A stretch of 25,747 bases of DNA from a virus. Made by a program: the position numbers and the translations under genes. How positions within the stretch are numbered: the stretch's first letter is position 1; each line of letters opens with the position of its first letter. Under the pieces are notes generated by a model, which was not told the origin of the DNA, made no database searches, and saw only the letters and a list, made by a program, of their open reading frames with translations. The stretch spans positions 1 to 25,747 of the IMG/VR virus record IMGVR_UViG_3300002835_000007; one strand, 5' to 3'. Of the stretch, positions 1 to 6,012 are shown in pieces.

Positions 1-282
1 GAAACTGGAAGAGAGGTAGTTTTCTACCCAGAAACTGGAAAAAAATATTACATTGAGTACATCGAACCAAGAAGTTGGAGAACATCTTGGGGTGACATCG
101 ACCCAGCATCAAAAACTGTTACTGGTAGCTATGGTGATAAGTACAGAGGTGCAGTAAAAGCGGAAGAGTCTGTAATAACAAAAGAAAATGGATTTGAAGA
201 AATTGTTGAAGGTGGGGGAAGTCCTTACCACACTATTAATCAAATGCATGATAAATGGAAAAAAGAAAATGGTTATGCTTAA
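1..282 (+). CDS. Hypothetical protein, C-terminal part only
   Basis: An open frame runs in from the left edge and ends at TAA 280-282, giving 93 visible residues. The visible part is polar and rich in Lys, Glu, Gly and aromatic residues, with no membrane segment and no motif I recognise. It begins with two similar short segments (ETGREVVFYP and ETGKKYYIEY), a small internal repeat. The next gene's start codon overlaps its last codons, so the two are probably translationally coupled. The missing N-terminus prevents a family assignment. Confidence 0.8.
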   Translation, partial: ETGREVVFYPETGKKYYIEYIEPRSWRTSWGDIDPASKTVTGSYGDKYRGAVKAEESVITKENGFEEIVEGGGSPYHTINQMHDKWKKENGYA

Positions 283-556
283 TGAAACACAAGTAAAGAA
301 AGACTTATTCAAGTCTAAAGCAATGGCTGTATTCAGTCATTATATGGGTGGTAATTTATATTATCAAGTTGATTTAGCAGATGGTGTATATCAATTTCCT
401 ATTGCAACTATTGAATCAGCTAATGATGGACAATTAAATATTCAATTATCATCAGATTTGGGTACAACAACATTCCCAGCTGAAATAAGAGGTTCTGAAT
501 TAGCAAGATGGATAAGCAAAGCCATAAAGAATGAAACATTTATAAAGCTAGGGTAA
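275..556 (+). CDS. Hypothetical protein, 93 aa
   Basis: I start it at ATG 275, eight bases before the end of the upstream gene; ATG 269 in the same frame is the alternative. A longer upstream extension of the frame would lie inside the upstream gene and is unlikely. The product is a small soluble protein with alternating hydrophobic residues (for example GGNLYYQVDLADGVYQF), suggesting a beta-rich fold, and a basic helical C-terminus. I do not recognise the family. It ends 13 bases before a tRNA-Val, so mRNA and tRNA probably share a transcript. Confidence 0.75.
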   Translation: MLNETQVKKDLFKSKAMAVFSHYMGGNLYYQVDLADGVYQFPIATIESANDGQLNIQLSSDLGTTTFPAEIRGSELARWISKAIKNETFIKLG

Positions 557-569
557 AACCTAGCATATT

Positions 570-639
570 GGACTGTAACTCAGAGGCAGAGTGCTGATTT
601 TACATGTCAGAAGTCGGGATTTCGAAATTCCCCAGTCCA
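570..639 (+). tRNA. tRNA-Val (TAC)
   Basis: The cloverleaf has acceptor GGACTG/CAGTCC, anticodon stem CTGAT/GTCAG with loop TTTACAT (T33, anticodon TAC), T arm with loop TTCGAAA, and A73. No CCA is encoded. The region between acceptor and D stem is one base shorter than usual, and pair 53-61 of the T stem is T-T. It is one of two Val(TAC) genes here; a long frame running across it (from ATG 604) is a shadow. Confidence 0.85.
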
Positions 640-654
640 ACAAAAATTAAGAAC

Positions 655-834
655 ATGGAAAACTTAGGTCATTCAATATCAGACAATATTGAACATATGA
701 AAAACATACGTGAAGAAATAATTCAGAAATGGATTGATAGTGGGTTACTGGATAATCTAAATGTAACTGGAAAGAAAAACATAGCAGAACTATATGAGGG
801 TTGTGCAACAAGTATGATTAAAGATAAAAAATAG
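655..834 (+). CDS. Hypothetical protein, 59 aa
   Basis: The start is ATG 655. The in-frame ATG at 604 lies inside the anticodon loop of the preceding tRNA-Val and is rejected. The product is a helical, charged small protein (MENLGHSISDNIEHMKNIRE...) with no membrane segment or known motif. The G of its TAG stop codon (834) is also the first base of the following tRNA-Val, so processing of that tRNA would trim the mRNA at its stop codon. Function unknown. Confidence 0.7.
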   Translation: MENLGHSISDNIEHMKNIREEIIQKWIDSGLLDNLNVTGKKNIAELYEGCATSMIKDKK

Positions 835-904
835 GGGTATAGCTCAGCGGTAGCAGCAATTGCCTTACATGCAATAGGTCGGGGGTTCGAATCCCTCTAC
901 CCCT
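834..904 (+). tRNA. tRNA-Val (TAC), second copy
   Basis: Acceptor GGGGTA/TACCCC, D stem GCTC/CAGC with loop AGCGGTAG (C13-C22 unpaired), anticodon stem ATTGC/GCAAT with loop CTTACAT (TAC), T stem GGGGG/CCCTC with loop TTCGAAT. It is clearly different in sequence from the Val gene at 570, so it is not a recent duplicate. It overlaps the upstream gene's stop codon by one base. Confidence 0.85.
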
Positions 905-1034
905 ACAGCAGACACACATACCTCTCGAAGAAGTACAAATTGTGTTAATTAAGAATTGATTGACGAATGCATGAACTAGTCAATGATTAATTACGGTGAC
1001 GGGATAGACCACACGGTCAAATGTCTATCCAAAT
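905..1034 (+). other. Structured spacer between tRNAs
   Basis: No gene is visible in these 130 bases, but the sequence folds. A perfect 8-bp stem joins GGATAGAC (1002-1009) and GTCTATCC (1023-1030), and weaker hairpins lie at about 915-945 (ACACA/TGTGT) and 955-995 (around ATTGAC/GTCAAT). None has a U tract, so they are more likely RNA-processing or unknown stable-RNA structures than terminators. Confidence 0.5.
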
Positions 1035-1116
1035 GCCGAGGTGGTGGAATGGTAGACACGAGGGACTTAAAATCCCTTGCCCGTAGGGCGTGAGGGTTCG
1101 AGTCCCTCTCTCGGTA
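1035..1116 (+). tRNA. tRNA-Leu (TAA)
   Basis: Class II tRNA: acceptor GCCGAGG/TCTCGGT (including G1-T72), a 3-bp D stem with the TGGTAGA loop typical of Leu, anticodon stem AGGGA/TCCCT with loop CTTAAAA (TAA), a long variable arm with stem GCCC/GGGC, a T arm with loop TTCGAGT, and A73. Confidence 0.93.
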
Positions 1117-1124
1117 CAACATAT

Positions 1125-1207
1125 GCGGATATGGGGGAATGGTAGACCCGTTGGTCTTAGAAACCAATGCTGAAATATGCGTGTCAGTTCGAGTCTGACT
1201 ATCCGTA
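1125..1207 (+). tRNA. tRNA-Leu (TAG)
   Basis: Class II tRNA: acceptor GCGGATA/TATCCGT, anticodon stem TTGGT/ACCAA with loop CTTAGAA (TAG), a long variable arm, T stem GTCAG/CTGAC and A73. It shares the unusual G1-T72 pair with the Leu(TAA) gene just upstream. Confidence 0.93.
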
Positions 1208-1246
1208 CAAAAAAGTTTTTTTAATAGTGTTACTATATTTATAAGT

Positions 1247-1750
1247 ATGAAAAAACGTATAAAACAATTATTAAGAGAAAATCTAGATAATATTAATGAA
1301 ATTGGTGATTTAAGTTATTATCCACCTTATATTAAAGAAGGAGGTTTTAATATAATAAAGTATGGTGATGATTATGAGATTTCATTTGATGAAGAATCTG
1401 GATATGACGTTAAAATAGATTTTATTGACTTAGTATCAAATAAAAAAACTTATGTTTTAGCGTTTTCTGTTGGTAATAATATGATTCAAAAATTTAAAAC
1501 AACACCTAAAGCGTATTTTAAAATTTTATCTACTGTTGGTGAAGCTTTATTACAATTTTTATCAGAATACGAACCTTTCTTAATTATCATTAATGGTCAA
1601 GATAAGGAAGGTTCAAAAGGTCAAAAAGATTTTATATATAAAAACATTGTAGAAAATAATAAATCTAGACTTAATGAAAAAGGTTACGCATTTGAGGTAG
1701 GGCCTACAAGTGTTAAAATATTTAAAGAAGAAAAAAACGATAATTTATAA
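1247..1750 (+). CDS. Hypothetical protein with N-terminal 'LLRE' segment, 167 aa
   Basis: ATG 1247 is the only good start; it lies three bases after the element TATTTATA (1236-1243). The N-terminus MKKRIKQLLRENLDN is a basic amphipathic helix resembling the start of the Gp88-like protein at 17264 (MIKKLLREG). The rest is a mixed alpha/beta soluble protein with no motif I recognise. The shared N-terminal segment might be a targeting or packaging tag, but that is inference from two examples. A Bacteroidetes-type promoter for the next transcript starts 18 bases after the stop codon. Confidence 0.85.
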   Translation: MKKRIKQLLRENLDNINEIGDLSYYPPYIKEGGFNIIKYGDDYEISFDEESGYDVKIDFIDLVSNKKTYVLAFSVGNNMIQKFKTTPKAYFKILSTVGEALLQFLSEYEPFLIIINGQDKEGSKGQKDFIYKNIVENNKSRLNEKGYAFEVGPTSVKIFKEEKNDNL

Positions 1751-1767
1751 AAAAAAAATAAAAAAAC

Positions 1768-1798
1768 TTGACAATTAAACGAACTTTTAGTATATTAG
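1768..1798 (+). promoter_or_regulatory. Bacteroidetes-type promoter (variant -7 box)
   Basis: TTG at 1768-1770, exactly 20 nt, then TATATTAG at 1791-1798. Drives the short structured unit that follows. Confidence 0.75.
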
Positions 1799-1801
1799 TG
1801 T

Positions 1802-1970
1802 ATATTTAATTAATAAAGATAAAAAATGAGAACAATTAATAACATATTTGAGTTTGACTTCTTCGCAGCCGAGGCCGATTTTAGCCTAGGGAGGTCAACC
1901 TATGTATGTAGTTAATTGTAAGTAACTATACTATATTTGAAAGGTTGACCTAAACAGTCAACCTTTTTTT
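1802..1970 (+). ncRNA. Short self-contained transcription unit with 29-codon ORF and own terminator (copy 1)
   Basis: The transcript is bounded by its own promoter and an intrinsic terminator. The leader contains TATATTTAATTAATA, shared with the unit at 15327. A short frame, 1826-1915, encodes MRTINNIFEFDFFAAEADFS followed by LGRSTYVCS. Inside it, AGGC/GCCT (1872-1875, 1884-1887) forms a small hairpin followed by AG. The segment AGGTCAACCT (1892-1901) is perfectly complementary to the terminator 5' arm AGGTTGACCT (1942-1951) and could block terminator formation. A middle hairpin TAGTTA/TAACTA (1909-1914, 1923-1928) covers the stop codon. It could be a leader-peptide attenuator, a micropeptide gene or a small RNA. 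Downstream genes have their own promoters, which favours the last two. Confidence 0.65.
1941..1970 (+). terminator. Intrinsic terminator of short unit 1
   Basis: A 9-bp stem joins AAGGTTGAC (1941-1949) and GTCAACCTT (1957-1965) with a 7-nt loop and runs into a T tract ending at 1970. Confidence 0.9.
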
Positions 1971-2009
1971 GTTTATATAGGTTTGAAAAAAAAAAATATT
2001 ACAAAAAGT

Positions 2010-2040
2010 TTGGAAGTTTAAAAAATAGTTCATACATTTG
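2010..2040 (+). promoter_or_regulatory. Bacteroidetes-type promoter, followed by boxA-like site
   Basis: TTG 2010-2012, 20-nt spacer, TACATTTG 2033-2040. The transcript soon contains the boxA-like sequence at 2062. It reads toward a second promoter and tRNA-Phe. Confidence 0.8.
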
Positions 2041-2061
2041 TAAAACAAAATTAAAGAAAAC

Positions 2062-2073
2062 GTTCTTTGAAAG
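2062..2073 (+). promoter_or_regulatory. boxA-like antitermination site
   Basis: GTTCTTTGAAAG resembles the boxA of Bacteroidetes rRNA leaders (GTTCTTTGA-type). It lies 22 nt downstream of a promoter and ahead of tRNA genes, where antitermination would help an untranslated transcript. A near-identical site is at 6283. Confidence 0.5.
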
Positions 2074-2097
2074 ATTAAAAAAAAAAATAAAAAACAT

Positions 2098-2128
2098 TTG
2101 CAAATTAAAAATATTATTTATACATTTG
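2098..2128 (+). promoter_or_regulatory. Bacteroidetes-type promoter before tRNA-Phe
   Basis: TTG 2098-2100, 20-nt spacer, TACATTTG 2121-2128. The tRNA-Phe begins 14 nt after the -7 box. Confidence 0.8.
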
Positions 2129-2142
2129 TAATATCAAAATAA

Positions 2143-2215
2143 GGACAGATAGCTCAGTTGGTAGAGCATCGCACTGAAGATGCGAGTGTCGGGGGTTCGA
2201 TTCCCTCTCTGTCCA
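2143..2215 (+). tRNA. tRNA-Phe (GAA)
   Basis: Canonical cloverleaf: acceptor GGACAGA/TCTGTCC, D stem GCTC/GAGC, anticodon stem TCGCA/TGCGA with loop CTGAAGA (GAA), T stem GGGGG/CCCTC with loop TTCGATT, and A73. Confidence 0.95.
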
Positions 2216-2223
2216 CAAAACAA

Positions 2224-2297
2224 CGCCCGTTGGACAAGCGGTTTAAGTCGTCTCCCTTTCACGGAGAAGAGCATGGGTTCGAATCCCATACGGGTGA
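2224..2297 (+). tRNA. tRNA-Glu (TTC)
   Basis: Acceptor CGCCCGT/ACGGGTG (starting with C1-G72, uncommon for Glu), anticodon stem TCTCC/GGAGA with loop CTTTCAC (TTC), T stem ATGGG/CCCAT with loop TTCGAAT. The exact 5' end could be one base later. Confidence 0.9.
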
Positions 2298-2299
2298 CC

Positions 2300-2329
2300 T
2301 TGACTTTTTTGTACCTTGTCGTATATTTA
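2300..2329 (+). promoter_or_regulatory. Probable promoter of the GIY-YIG gene
   Basis: TTG 2300-2302 and TATATTTA 2322-2329, with a spacer one base shorter (19 nt) than the other promoters. It lies 17 nt upstream of ATG 2347. Confidence 0.5.
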
Positions 2330-2346
2330 TTGTAAAAGATAGATAT

Positions 2347-2988
2347 ATGGCAAGAGCAGAAAAGAAAATACATTACCTATATAAAACTACTTGTTTCATA
2401 ACTGGTAGATGGTATATAGGAATGCACAGCACACATAACTTAGAAGATGGTTATATGGGTAGTGGAAAACGATTAAGGTATTCTATACGTAAGTATGGAG
2501 TTGATAATCATAAAAAAGAGATTTTAGAGTTCTTTGAGAGTAGGGAATTATTAATTGAAGCTGAAATAAAAGCAATCACTGAAGATATGGTTACAGATAA
2601 AAACTGTATGAATCTTAAATTAGGTGGCCAAGGAGGTTTTATTAATGAAGAACATAAACAAAAATTCATAAATTCAGATGGACCTAAAAATTTTGCTAAA
2701 AGGTTGATTGAGGATGAAGAATTTAGATTAAAACATTTTGCGATTATATCTGAAAGGATGAAGAAAACACATGCAAATGGTAAAATTAAATATGATACAT
2801 TCAAAGGTAAACAACATTCAGATGAAACTAAACAAAAAATGAGTGAATCATCTAAAGGTAAAGGTATTGGTGAATCAAATAGTCAATACGGTACTTGTTG
2901 GATAACCAAAGAGAGTGTTAATAAAAAAATTAAAAAAGAAGACCTTGACACATACCTAATTGAAGGATGGGTTAAAGGTAGAAGATAA
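2347..2988 (+). CDS. GIY-YIG homing endonuclease, 213 aa
   Basis: The start is ATG 2347; the upstream extension of the frame runs through two tRNA genes. The N-terminal domain has the GIY-YIG signature as HYLYKTTC (about residues 9-16) and RWYIGMHST (21-29), followed by the usual YMGSGKRLRYSIRKYG and a catalytic-type glutamate within LLIEAE. The C-terminal part (about 150-185) has the NUMOD3-like DNA-binding pattern HSDETKQKMSESSKGK. Family knowledge: such enzymes make site-specific breaks and spread themselves. This is a free-standing copy inserted between tRNA-Glu and tRNA-Asp, so the tRNA array may be its home site. No self-splicing group I or II intron is visible around it. Confidence 0.92.
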   Translation: MARAEKKIHYLYKTTCFITGRWYIGMHSTHNLEDGYMGSGKRLRYSIRKYGVDNHKKEILEFFESRELLIEAEIKAITEDMVTDKNCMNLKLGGQGGFINEEHKQKFINSDGPKNFAKRLIEDEEFRLKHFAIISERMKKTHANGKIKYDTFKGKQHSDETKQKMSESSKGKGIGESNSQYGTCWITKESVNKKIKKEDLDTYLIEGWVKGRR

Positions 2989-3056
2989 ACGCTCGCACTG
3001 ATAGTTACGTATCGGTGGAGAGGATGAGTATGACAATCTGGAAAGACAGATATTAC
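2989..3056 (+). other. Structured spacer between endonuclease gene and tRNA-Asp
   Basis: Two hairpins: CACTGAT/ATCGGTG (2996-3002, 3011-3017; 7 bp with one G-T) and ATCTG/CAGAT (3036-3040, 3047-3051). No gene is seen. Confidence 0.45.
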
Positions 3057-3128
3057 GGTCTATTGGTCCAATGGCTAGGATACGGCACTGTCTATGCTGT
3101 GGTGAGAGTTCAATTCTCTCATAGACCG
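3057..3128 (+). tRNA. tRNA-Asp (GTC)
   Basis: Acceptor GGTCTAT/ATAGACC, anticodon stem CGGCA/TGCTG with loop CTGTCTA (GTC), T stem GAGAG/CTCTC with loop TTCAATT, and G73 as expected for Asp. Bases 3129-3131 read CCA, so this gene may encode its 3' CCA, unlike the other clear tRNAs here. Confidence 0.94.
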
Positions 3129-3131
3129 CCA

Positions 3132-3216
3132 ATTGTAAATACCCAGTGGTTTGGTGGGTATGGATACTAAAAGCTATTAAGAGGTTCGAAACTTGAAAAT
3201 AGTTACCAAACCATAT
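3132..3216 (+). ncRNA. Possible three-way-junction RNA between tRNA-Asp and tRNA-Ala
   Basis: A perfect 8-bp outer stem joins GGTTTGGT (3147-3154) and ACCAAACC (3206-3213). It encloses GTAT/ATAC and a longer arm AGCTATT/AATAGTT whose loop region carries a T-loop-like TTCGAAA. It is about the size of a tRNA (67 nt) but lacks a normal anticodon or T arm next to the closing stem. It may be a degenerate tRNA or a separate stable RNA. Confidence 0.4.
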
Positions 3217-3290
3217 GGGGCAGCATGTACCAAGGCTGGCGTTTCTCCCTTGCAAGGAGAGAGTGGAGAGTTCGATTCTCTTCTGCTCCA
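3217..3290 (+). tRNA. tRNA-Ala (TGC) with unusual D arm
   Basis: Acceptor GGGGCAG/CTGCTCC (one G-T), anticodon stem TCTCC/GGAGA with loop CTTGCAA (TGC), T stem GAGAG/CTCTT with loop TTCGATT, and A73. The D arm is abnormal: only CCA/TGG pairs, with loop AGGC, and there is no regular GG-containing loop. G3-T70, the Ala identity pair, is present. Functional status is uncertain. Confidence 0.8.
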
Positions 3291-3291
3291 C

Positions 3292-3480
3292 ATGGAAAAA
3301 TTTAGTTTTGAGGAAGGTATAGATTATTACCTAGAAAAAGGGAAGATAGTTTATACTGAACGCTATCTAAAAAAAAGAGGGACTTGCTGCGGCTCTGGTT
3401 GCAGACATTGTGTTTTCGACCCACCTTATACGAAAGGTAACAAAGTTTTAAAAGAAAACACAAACAAAAATTTGGATTAA
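3292..3480 (+). CDS. Small cysteine-rich protein, DUF5522-like, 62 aa
   Basis: The start is ATG 3292, two bases after the tRNA-Ala; the longer frame from 3193 reads through the tRNA. The core KRGTCCGSGCRHCVFDPPY (about residues 27-45) matches the CCGxGCRxC pattern of the small Bacteroidetes family DUF5522 as I remember it, related to the oxidoreductase-like N-terminal motif. Three or four cysteines could bind a metal. Such genes are common in the hosts, so this may be host-derived. Function unknown. Confidence 0.8.
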   Translation: MEKFSFEEGIDYYLEKGKIVYTERYLKKRGTCCGSGCRHCVFDPPYTKGNKVLKENTNKNLD

Positions 3481-3502
3481 TCAATAATTTAATGTACATT
3501 TG
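3472..3502 (+). promoter_or_regulatory. Bacteroidetes-type promoter giving a leaderless transcript
   Basis: TTG 3472-3474, 20-nt spacer, TACATTTG 3495-3502. Only four bases separate the -7 box from ATG 3507, so transcription should start at or next to the start codon. Confidence 0.75.
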
Positions 3503-3506
3503 TAAT

Positions 3507-3668
3507 ATGAAAAAAGAAACTAAAATAAAAGTGTTACAGTTAATCGCTAACTATATAGTTAGCATGTTAGAAAATTCACGTAGTGAAGGTATGTTCTATT
3601 ATTATTTTGAAATTGGTGCAATGGTTAATGCATATGCAATTGAATACCACGACATTTATTTAGATTAA
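3507..3668 (+). CDS. Small protein, 53 aa
   Basis: A short frame beginning at ATG 3507 immediately after a strong promoter; it ends with TAA 3666-3668. It encodes a helical protein (MKKETKIKVLQLIANYIVSM...) with hydrophobic and tyrosine-rich stretches and an acidic end. The promoter placement is the main reason to call it real. Another strong promoter follows within 20 bases of its stop, so it forms its own mini-transcript. No family recognised. Confidence 0.7.
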   Translation: MKKETKIKVLQLIANYIVSMLENSRSEGMFYYYFEIGAMVNAYAIEYHDIYLD

Positions 3669-3687
3669 AAAAAAAATTAAAAAACAT

Positions 3688-3718
3688 TTGGATTATTAAA
3701 ATATTATCCATACATTTG
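3688..3718 (+). promoter_or_regulatory. Promoter with palindromic spacer
   Basis: TTG 3688-3690, TACATTTG 3711-3718. The spacer holds an inverted repeat GGATTAT-6 nt-ATTATCC (3690-3709, 6 of 7 pairs), closely matching the spacer of the promoter at 10087. It could bind a dimeric regulator. Confidence 0.8.
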
Positions 3719-3744
3719 TAGTATAAATTTAAAAAGTAAATAAA

Positions 3745-4071
3745 ATGAGTAAGTTTGTAAAAACGTTATCAGCATCTAACGCTGAAATCAAAGAAGCAAG
3801 AGCTAAGATGTTAGCTGACACTACTGTATTAGAAGTAGAATCTTTCGTTCAAGCATTGAAGAAAGAAAAATTAGAGTTGCAAAACAAGTTGGCTAACCTA
3901 ACTGACTTAGCACCAGACAACACGTATAGCTTACGTCCAGGTTCAAAAGATTTTGACGCTAAATTATGGGTACGTGAATTACATTCAACTAGAATGGAAA
4001 TCACTCTTAAAGAAATGGAGTTGGAAGAAGCTCAATCAATCTTCAACGAGTGGTTTGGTGAAGAAAAGTAA
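3745..4071 (+). CDS. Hypothetical coiled-coil protein, 108 aa
   Basis: ATG 3745 follows a strong promoter with a 26-nt leader. The protein is mostly helical and charged, with a likely coiled coil from about residue 15 to 52 and another at 75-105, and no membrane segment. Codon choice looks richer in GC-ending codons than in neighbours such as 4075, often a sign of high expression. The next gene starts three bases after its stop. Family not recognised. Confidence 0.88.
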   Translation: MSKFVKTLSASNAEIKEARAKMLADTTVLEVESFVQALKKEKLELQNKLANLTDLAPDNTYSLRPGSKDFDAKLWVRELHSTRMEITLKEMELEEAQSIFNEWFGEEK

Positions 4072-4074
4072 TCA

Positions 4075-4710
4075 ATGTATTTTAAATTAGATAAATCTAA
4101 AAAAATGAAAAGAGTTTACATTGCAAAGTCCAATAAGGCGAACCCTAACTTAGTTTCAAGAGTTCGCCAAACTCTTTCCGTGTTTGATGTTCAAATCGTT
4201 GAGTTCACTGGTGGTACTTATTCACATGACTTATTATTATCGTGTGATGAGTTGTATGTCATCCCAGATTTAAGTGGTTCTTTTGATGATGATTATACTA
4301 ATATTTGGTCTGTGTCTATCGGTAAAGGTCTGTATGAACAGATACATGCGTTTCACAATAAAACATCAAATAATGATATTTTTATTGTGACCGATTTTGA
4401 TAACAATGTGGGTGTTGGTGGTTTTTATTATGAAGAAAATGATGATGATTTCTATTCAATTTATATAGAAAATGAAAATGACTATGTTGATTATGCGTAT
4501 CTAACAATTAATACAGAAAACGCAACAATAAATCCATGGGACTTATACCATTTTGTTTTAGAATCAAATGAACTTAAAGATGAATCATGGGTATCAAATG
4601 CATTGAATGAATCAATTGCTGAACATAAAACGTGGAAAGAAAAAGCAGCAAATAAAAAATTTTTATATATTGTTGCAAAAAAACTTGCAAAGTTAAAATA
4701 TAGTTTGTAA
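4075..4710 (+). CDS. Hypothetical protein, possible nucleoside 2-deoxyribosyltransferase-like N-terminus, 211 aa
   Basis: ATG 4075 is three bases after the previous stop; ATG 4105 (MKRVYIAKS) is an alternative. The N-terminal 90 residues follow the pattern VYIA...RVRQTL....V.IVEFTGG.Y..D.LL.CDELYVIP......SIGKGLYEQI. This resembles a Rossmann-like 2-deoxyribosyltransferase/TIR/SLOG-type fold, with an acidic D/E after the strand. The rest is very acidic and unfamiliar. The C-terminus is basic (KKLAKLKYSL). A promoter for the next gene overlaps its last codons. The functional hint is weak; the CDS is clear. Confidence 0.85.
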   Translation: MYFKLDKSKKMKRVYIAKSNKANPNLVSRVRQTLSVFDVQIVEFTGGTYSHDLLLSCDELYVIPDLSGSFDDDYTNIWSVSIGKGLYEQIHAFHNKTSNNDIFIVTDFDNNVGVGGFYYEENDDDFYSIYIENENDYVDYAYLTINTENATINPWDLYHFVLESNELKDESWVSNALNESIAEHKTWKEKAANKKFLYIVAKKLAKLKYSL

Positions 4711-4715
4711 ATTTG
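4685..4715 (+). promoter_or_regulatory. Bacteroidetes-type promoter inside the end of the upstream gene
   Basis: TTG 4685-4687, 20-nt spacer, TAAATTTG 4708-4715, ending 14 nt before ATG 4730. Confidence 0.7.
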
Positions 4716-4729
4716 TAAAAAAAGTAAAT

Positions 4730-5695
4730 ATGAATAATGAAAGTAAAACAGTCGATATCGATATCGACAAACAAAAATTTGAAGAGTTAATTGATTTGTT
4801 AGATGCGTACACAACTATCGGGTCAAAAGTTGGTCGTGATGTAATTGACGGTCATGAGTGTGAAGTAAGGTTTGTTTTAGTAACCCCAGATTTAGCGGCT
4901 GAAATACTAGAAAATTACAATAGCGAAAATAGACCTTTTTCACAAAGTAATGTTGCTAAATTAGTTAAAGAAATTAATTCTGGTAATTGGTCATTCAATG
5001 GAGAACCAATATCTTTCAACAGTAAAGCTAATGTGTCAAATGGTCAACACAGATTACAAGCAATTGTTTTAACTGGTATTGCATTGAGATTTTTAGTTAC
5101 AACTGGTCTTGACCCTAAAAGTTTTGCTACTATGGATAACGGTAGAAAAAGAACTGGTTCTGATGTTTTAGCTATTGCTGGTGTTGGTAATTATACAACT
5201 GCTGCATCTGTTTGTAAATTTGTTTACTCTTTTAAAAACGGAAATTTTGGTTCTGTTTATAGAGCATCAGAAAGTAGAACTTTGACAAATACTCAAATTG
5301 AAAGTTACTACACAACATTAACAAATGTTGATGAGAGCATTAAATTTGGTGCTGCTATGTCGAAAAAAAGTAATGGGTTATTGAAAGCAACTATTTTAGG
5401 TGGGTTTCATTATTTGTTATCTGAGATTGATGAAGTTTTAGCTGATGAGTTTTTAACTAAACTATCAACTGGTATCGATTTAAAACAAGGTTCACCAATT
5501 ATTTCATTAAGAAATAGATTACTTAAATCTACAACTGATGATAATTACAGAATCACTAGTGAAACTTTAATGAAATTAATCGCATATAGTTGGGAGAAAT
5601 TCGTTAAAAACGAAACTGTTAAGAATCTTAAATTACCAGAAAACTATGAAATTAATCTTTATGGTTCATCAAACCAAAAAACATTAAATTTCTAA
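4730..5695 (+). CDS. ParB/sulfiredoxin-fold phage protein, 321 aa
   Basis: The sequence contains NGQHRLQA (about residues 104-111), the hallmark DGQHR-type motif of ParB-like domains, preceded by a region setting target positions (RPFSQSNVAKLVKEI, 68-82). It is followed by the conserved TMDNGRKRTGSDVLA (134-148) seen in a family of phage and plasmid proteins of similar size. The C-terminal half is helical. Family knowledge suggests a nucleotide- or DNA-dependent role, but the biochemical activity of this subgroup is not settled. It has its own promoter at 4685. The gene ends just before a hairpin and a tRNA. Confidence 0.85.
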   Translation: MNNESKTVDIDIDKQKFEELIDLLDAYTTIGSKVGRDVIDGHECEVRFVLVTPDLAAEILENYNSENRPFSQSNVAKLVKEINSGNWSFNGEPISFNSKANVSNGQHRLQAIVLTGIALRFLVTTGLDPKSFATMDNGRKRTGSDVLAIAGVGNYTTAASVCKFVYSFKNGNFGSVYRASESRTLTNTQIESYYTTLTNVDESIKFGAAMSKKSNGLLKATILGGFHYLLSEIDEVLADEFLTKLSTGIDLKQGSPIISLRNRLLKSTTDDNYRITSETLMKLIAYSWEKFVKNETVKNLKLPENYEINLYGSSNQKTLNF

Positions 5696-5701
5696 AAAAA
5701 C

Positions 5702-5727
5702 GTAACCGAAGATAGTTTTTCGGTTAC
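5702..5727 (+). other. Hairpin between ParB-like gene and tRNA
   Basis: A perfect 9-bp stem joins GTAACCGAA (5702-5710) and TTCGGTTAC (5719-5727). No T tract follows; tRNA begins five bases later. More likely a processing or mRNA 3'-end stabilising structure than a strong terminator. Confidence 0.65.
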
Positions 5728-5731
5728 ACTT

Positions 5732-5805
5732 GGACCTCTAGCTCATTCGGTTAGAGCAACTGACTCATAATCAGTAGGTGCTTGGTTCGATTCCAAGGTG
5801 GTCCA
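5732..5805 (+). tRNA. tRNA with CAT anticodon (Met, or Ile2)
   Basis: Acceptor GGACCTC/GTGGTCC (T6-T67 mismatch), D stem GCTC/GAGC, anticodon stem ACTGA/TCAGT with loop CTCATAA, T stem CTTGG/CCAAG with loop TTCGATT, and A73. It does not start with the mismatched 1-72 pair of an initiator. Elongator Met and lysidine-modified Ile cannot be separated from sequence alone. Confidence 0.9.
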
Positions 5806-5932
5806 CATTTAGGTGATTCTCAGTAATGGAGATAGTAGAATCTTTAGAGTATTGAACATGAAAAGGCTGGCAAACCGTTAAATTATTTCTCAGTAGTGCC
5901 TCACATAACCACTATGATACTCACTAAATTAC
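5806..5932 (+). other. Structured spacer between tRNAs
   Basis: Hairpins GATTCT/AGAATC (5815-5820, 5837-5842) and a partial nested structure around AACCGT (5873-5878) that could pair into the start of the next tRNA. TCTCAGTA-like segments occur twice. No gene seen. Confidence 0.4.
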
Positions 5933-6006
5933 GGTTCCGTAGCTCAGCTGGATAGAGCCACGCACTTCTAATGCGTAGGTCACACGTTCGAATCGTGTCG
6001 GAATCA
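5933..6006 (+). tRNA. tRNA-Arg (TCT)
   Basis: Acceptor GGTTCCG/CGGAATC, D stem GCTC/GAGC, anticodon stem ACGCA/TGCGT with loop CTTCTAA (TCT), T stem ACACG/CGTGT with loop TTCGAAT, and A73. Confidence 0.95.
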
Positions 6007-6012
6007 CAATAA

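Noticed and set aside
604-654. Start of the small gene at ATG 604
   Set aside because: This ATG lies in the anticodon loop of a good tRNA-Val; ATG 655 is used.
834-904. CAGCAATT inside the second tRNA-Val as another copy of the intron motif
   Set aside because: It is part of the D and anticodon stems of a complete tRNA and has no partner stem.
2158-2346. N-terminal extension of the GIY-YIG protein
   Set aside because: The extension reads through tRNA-Phe and tRNA-Glu; a promoter and ATG 2347 fit the domain start.
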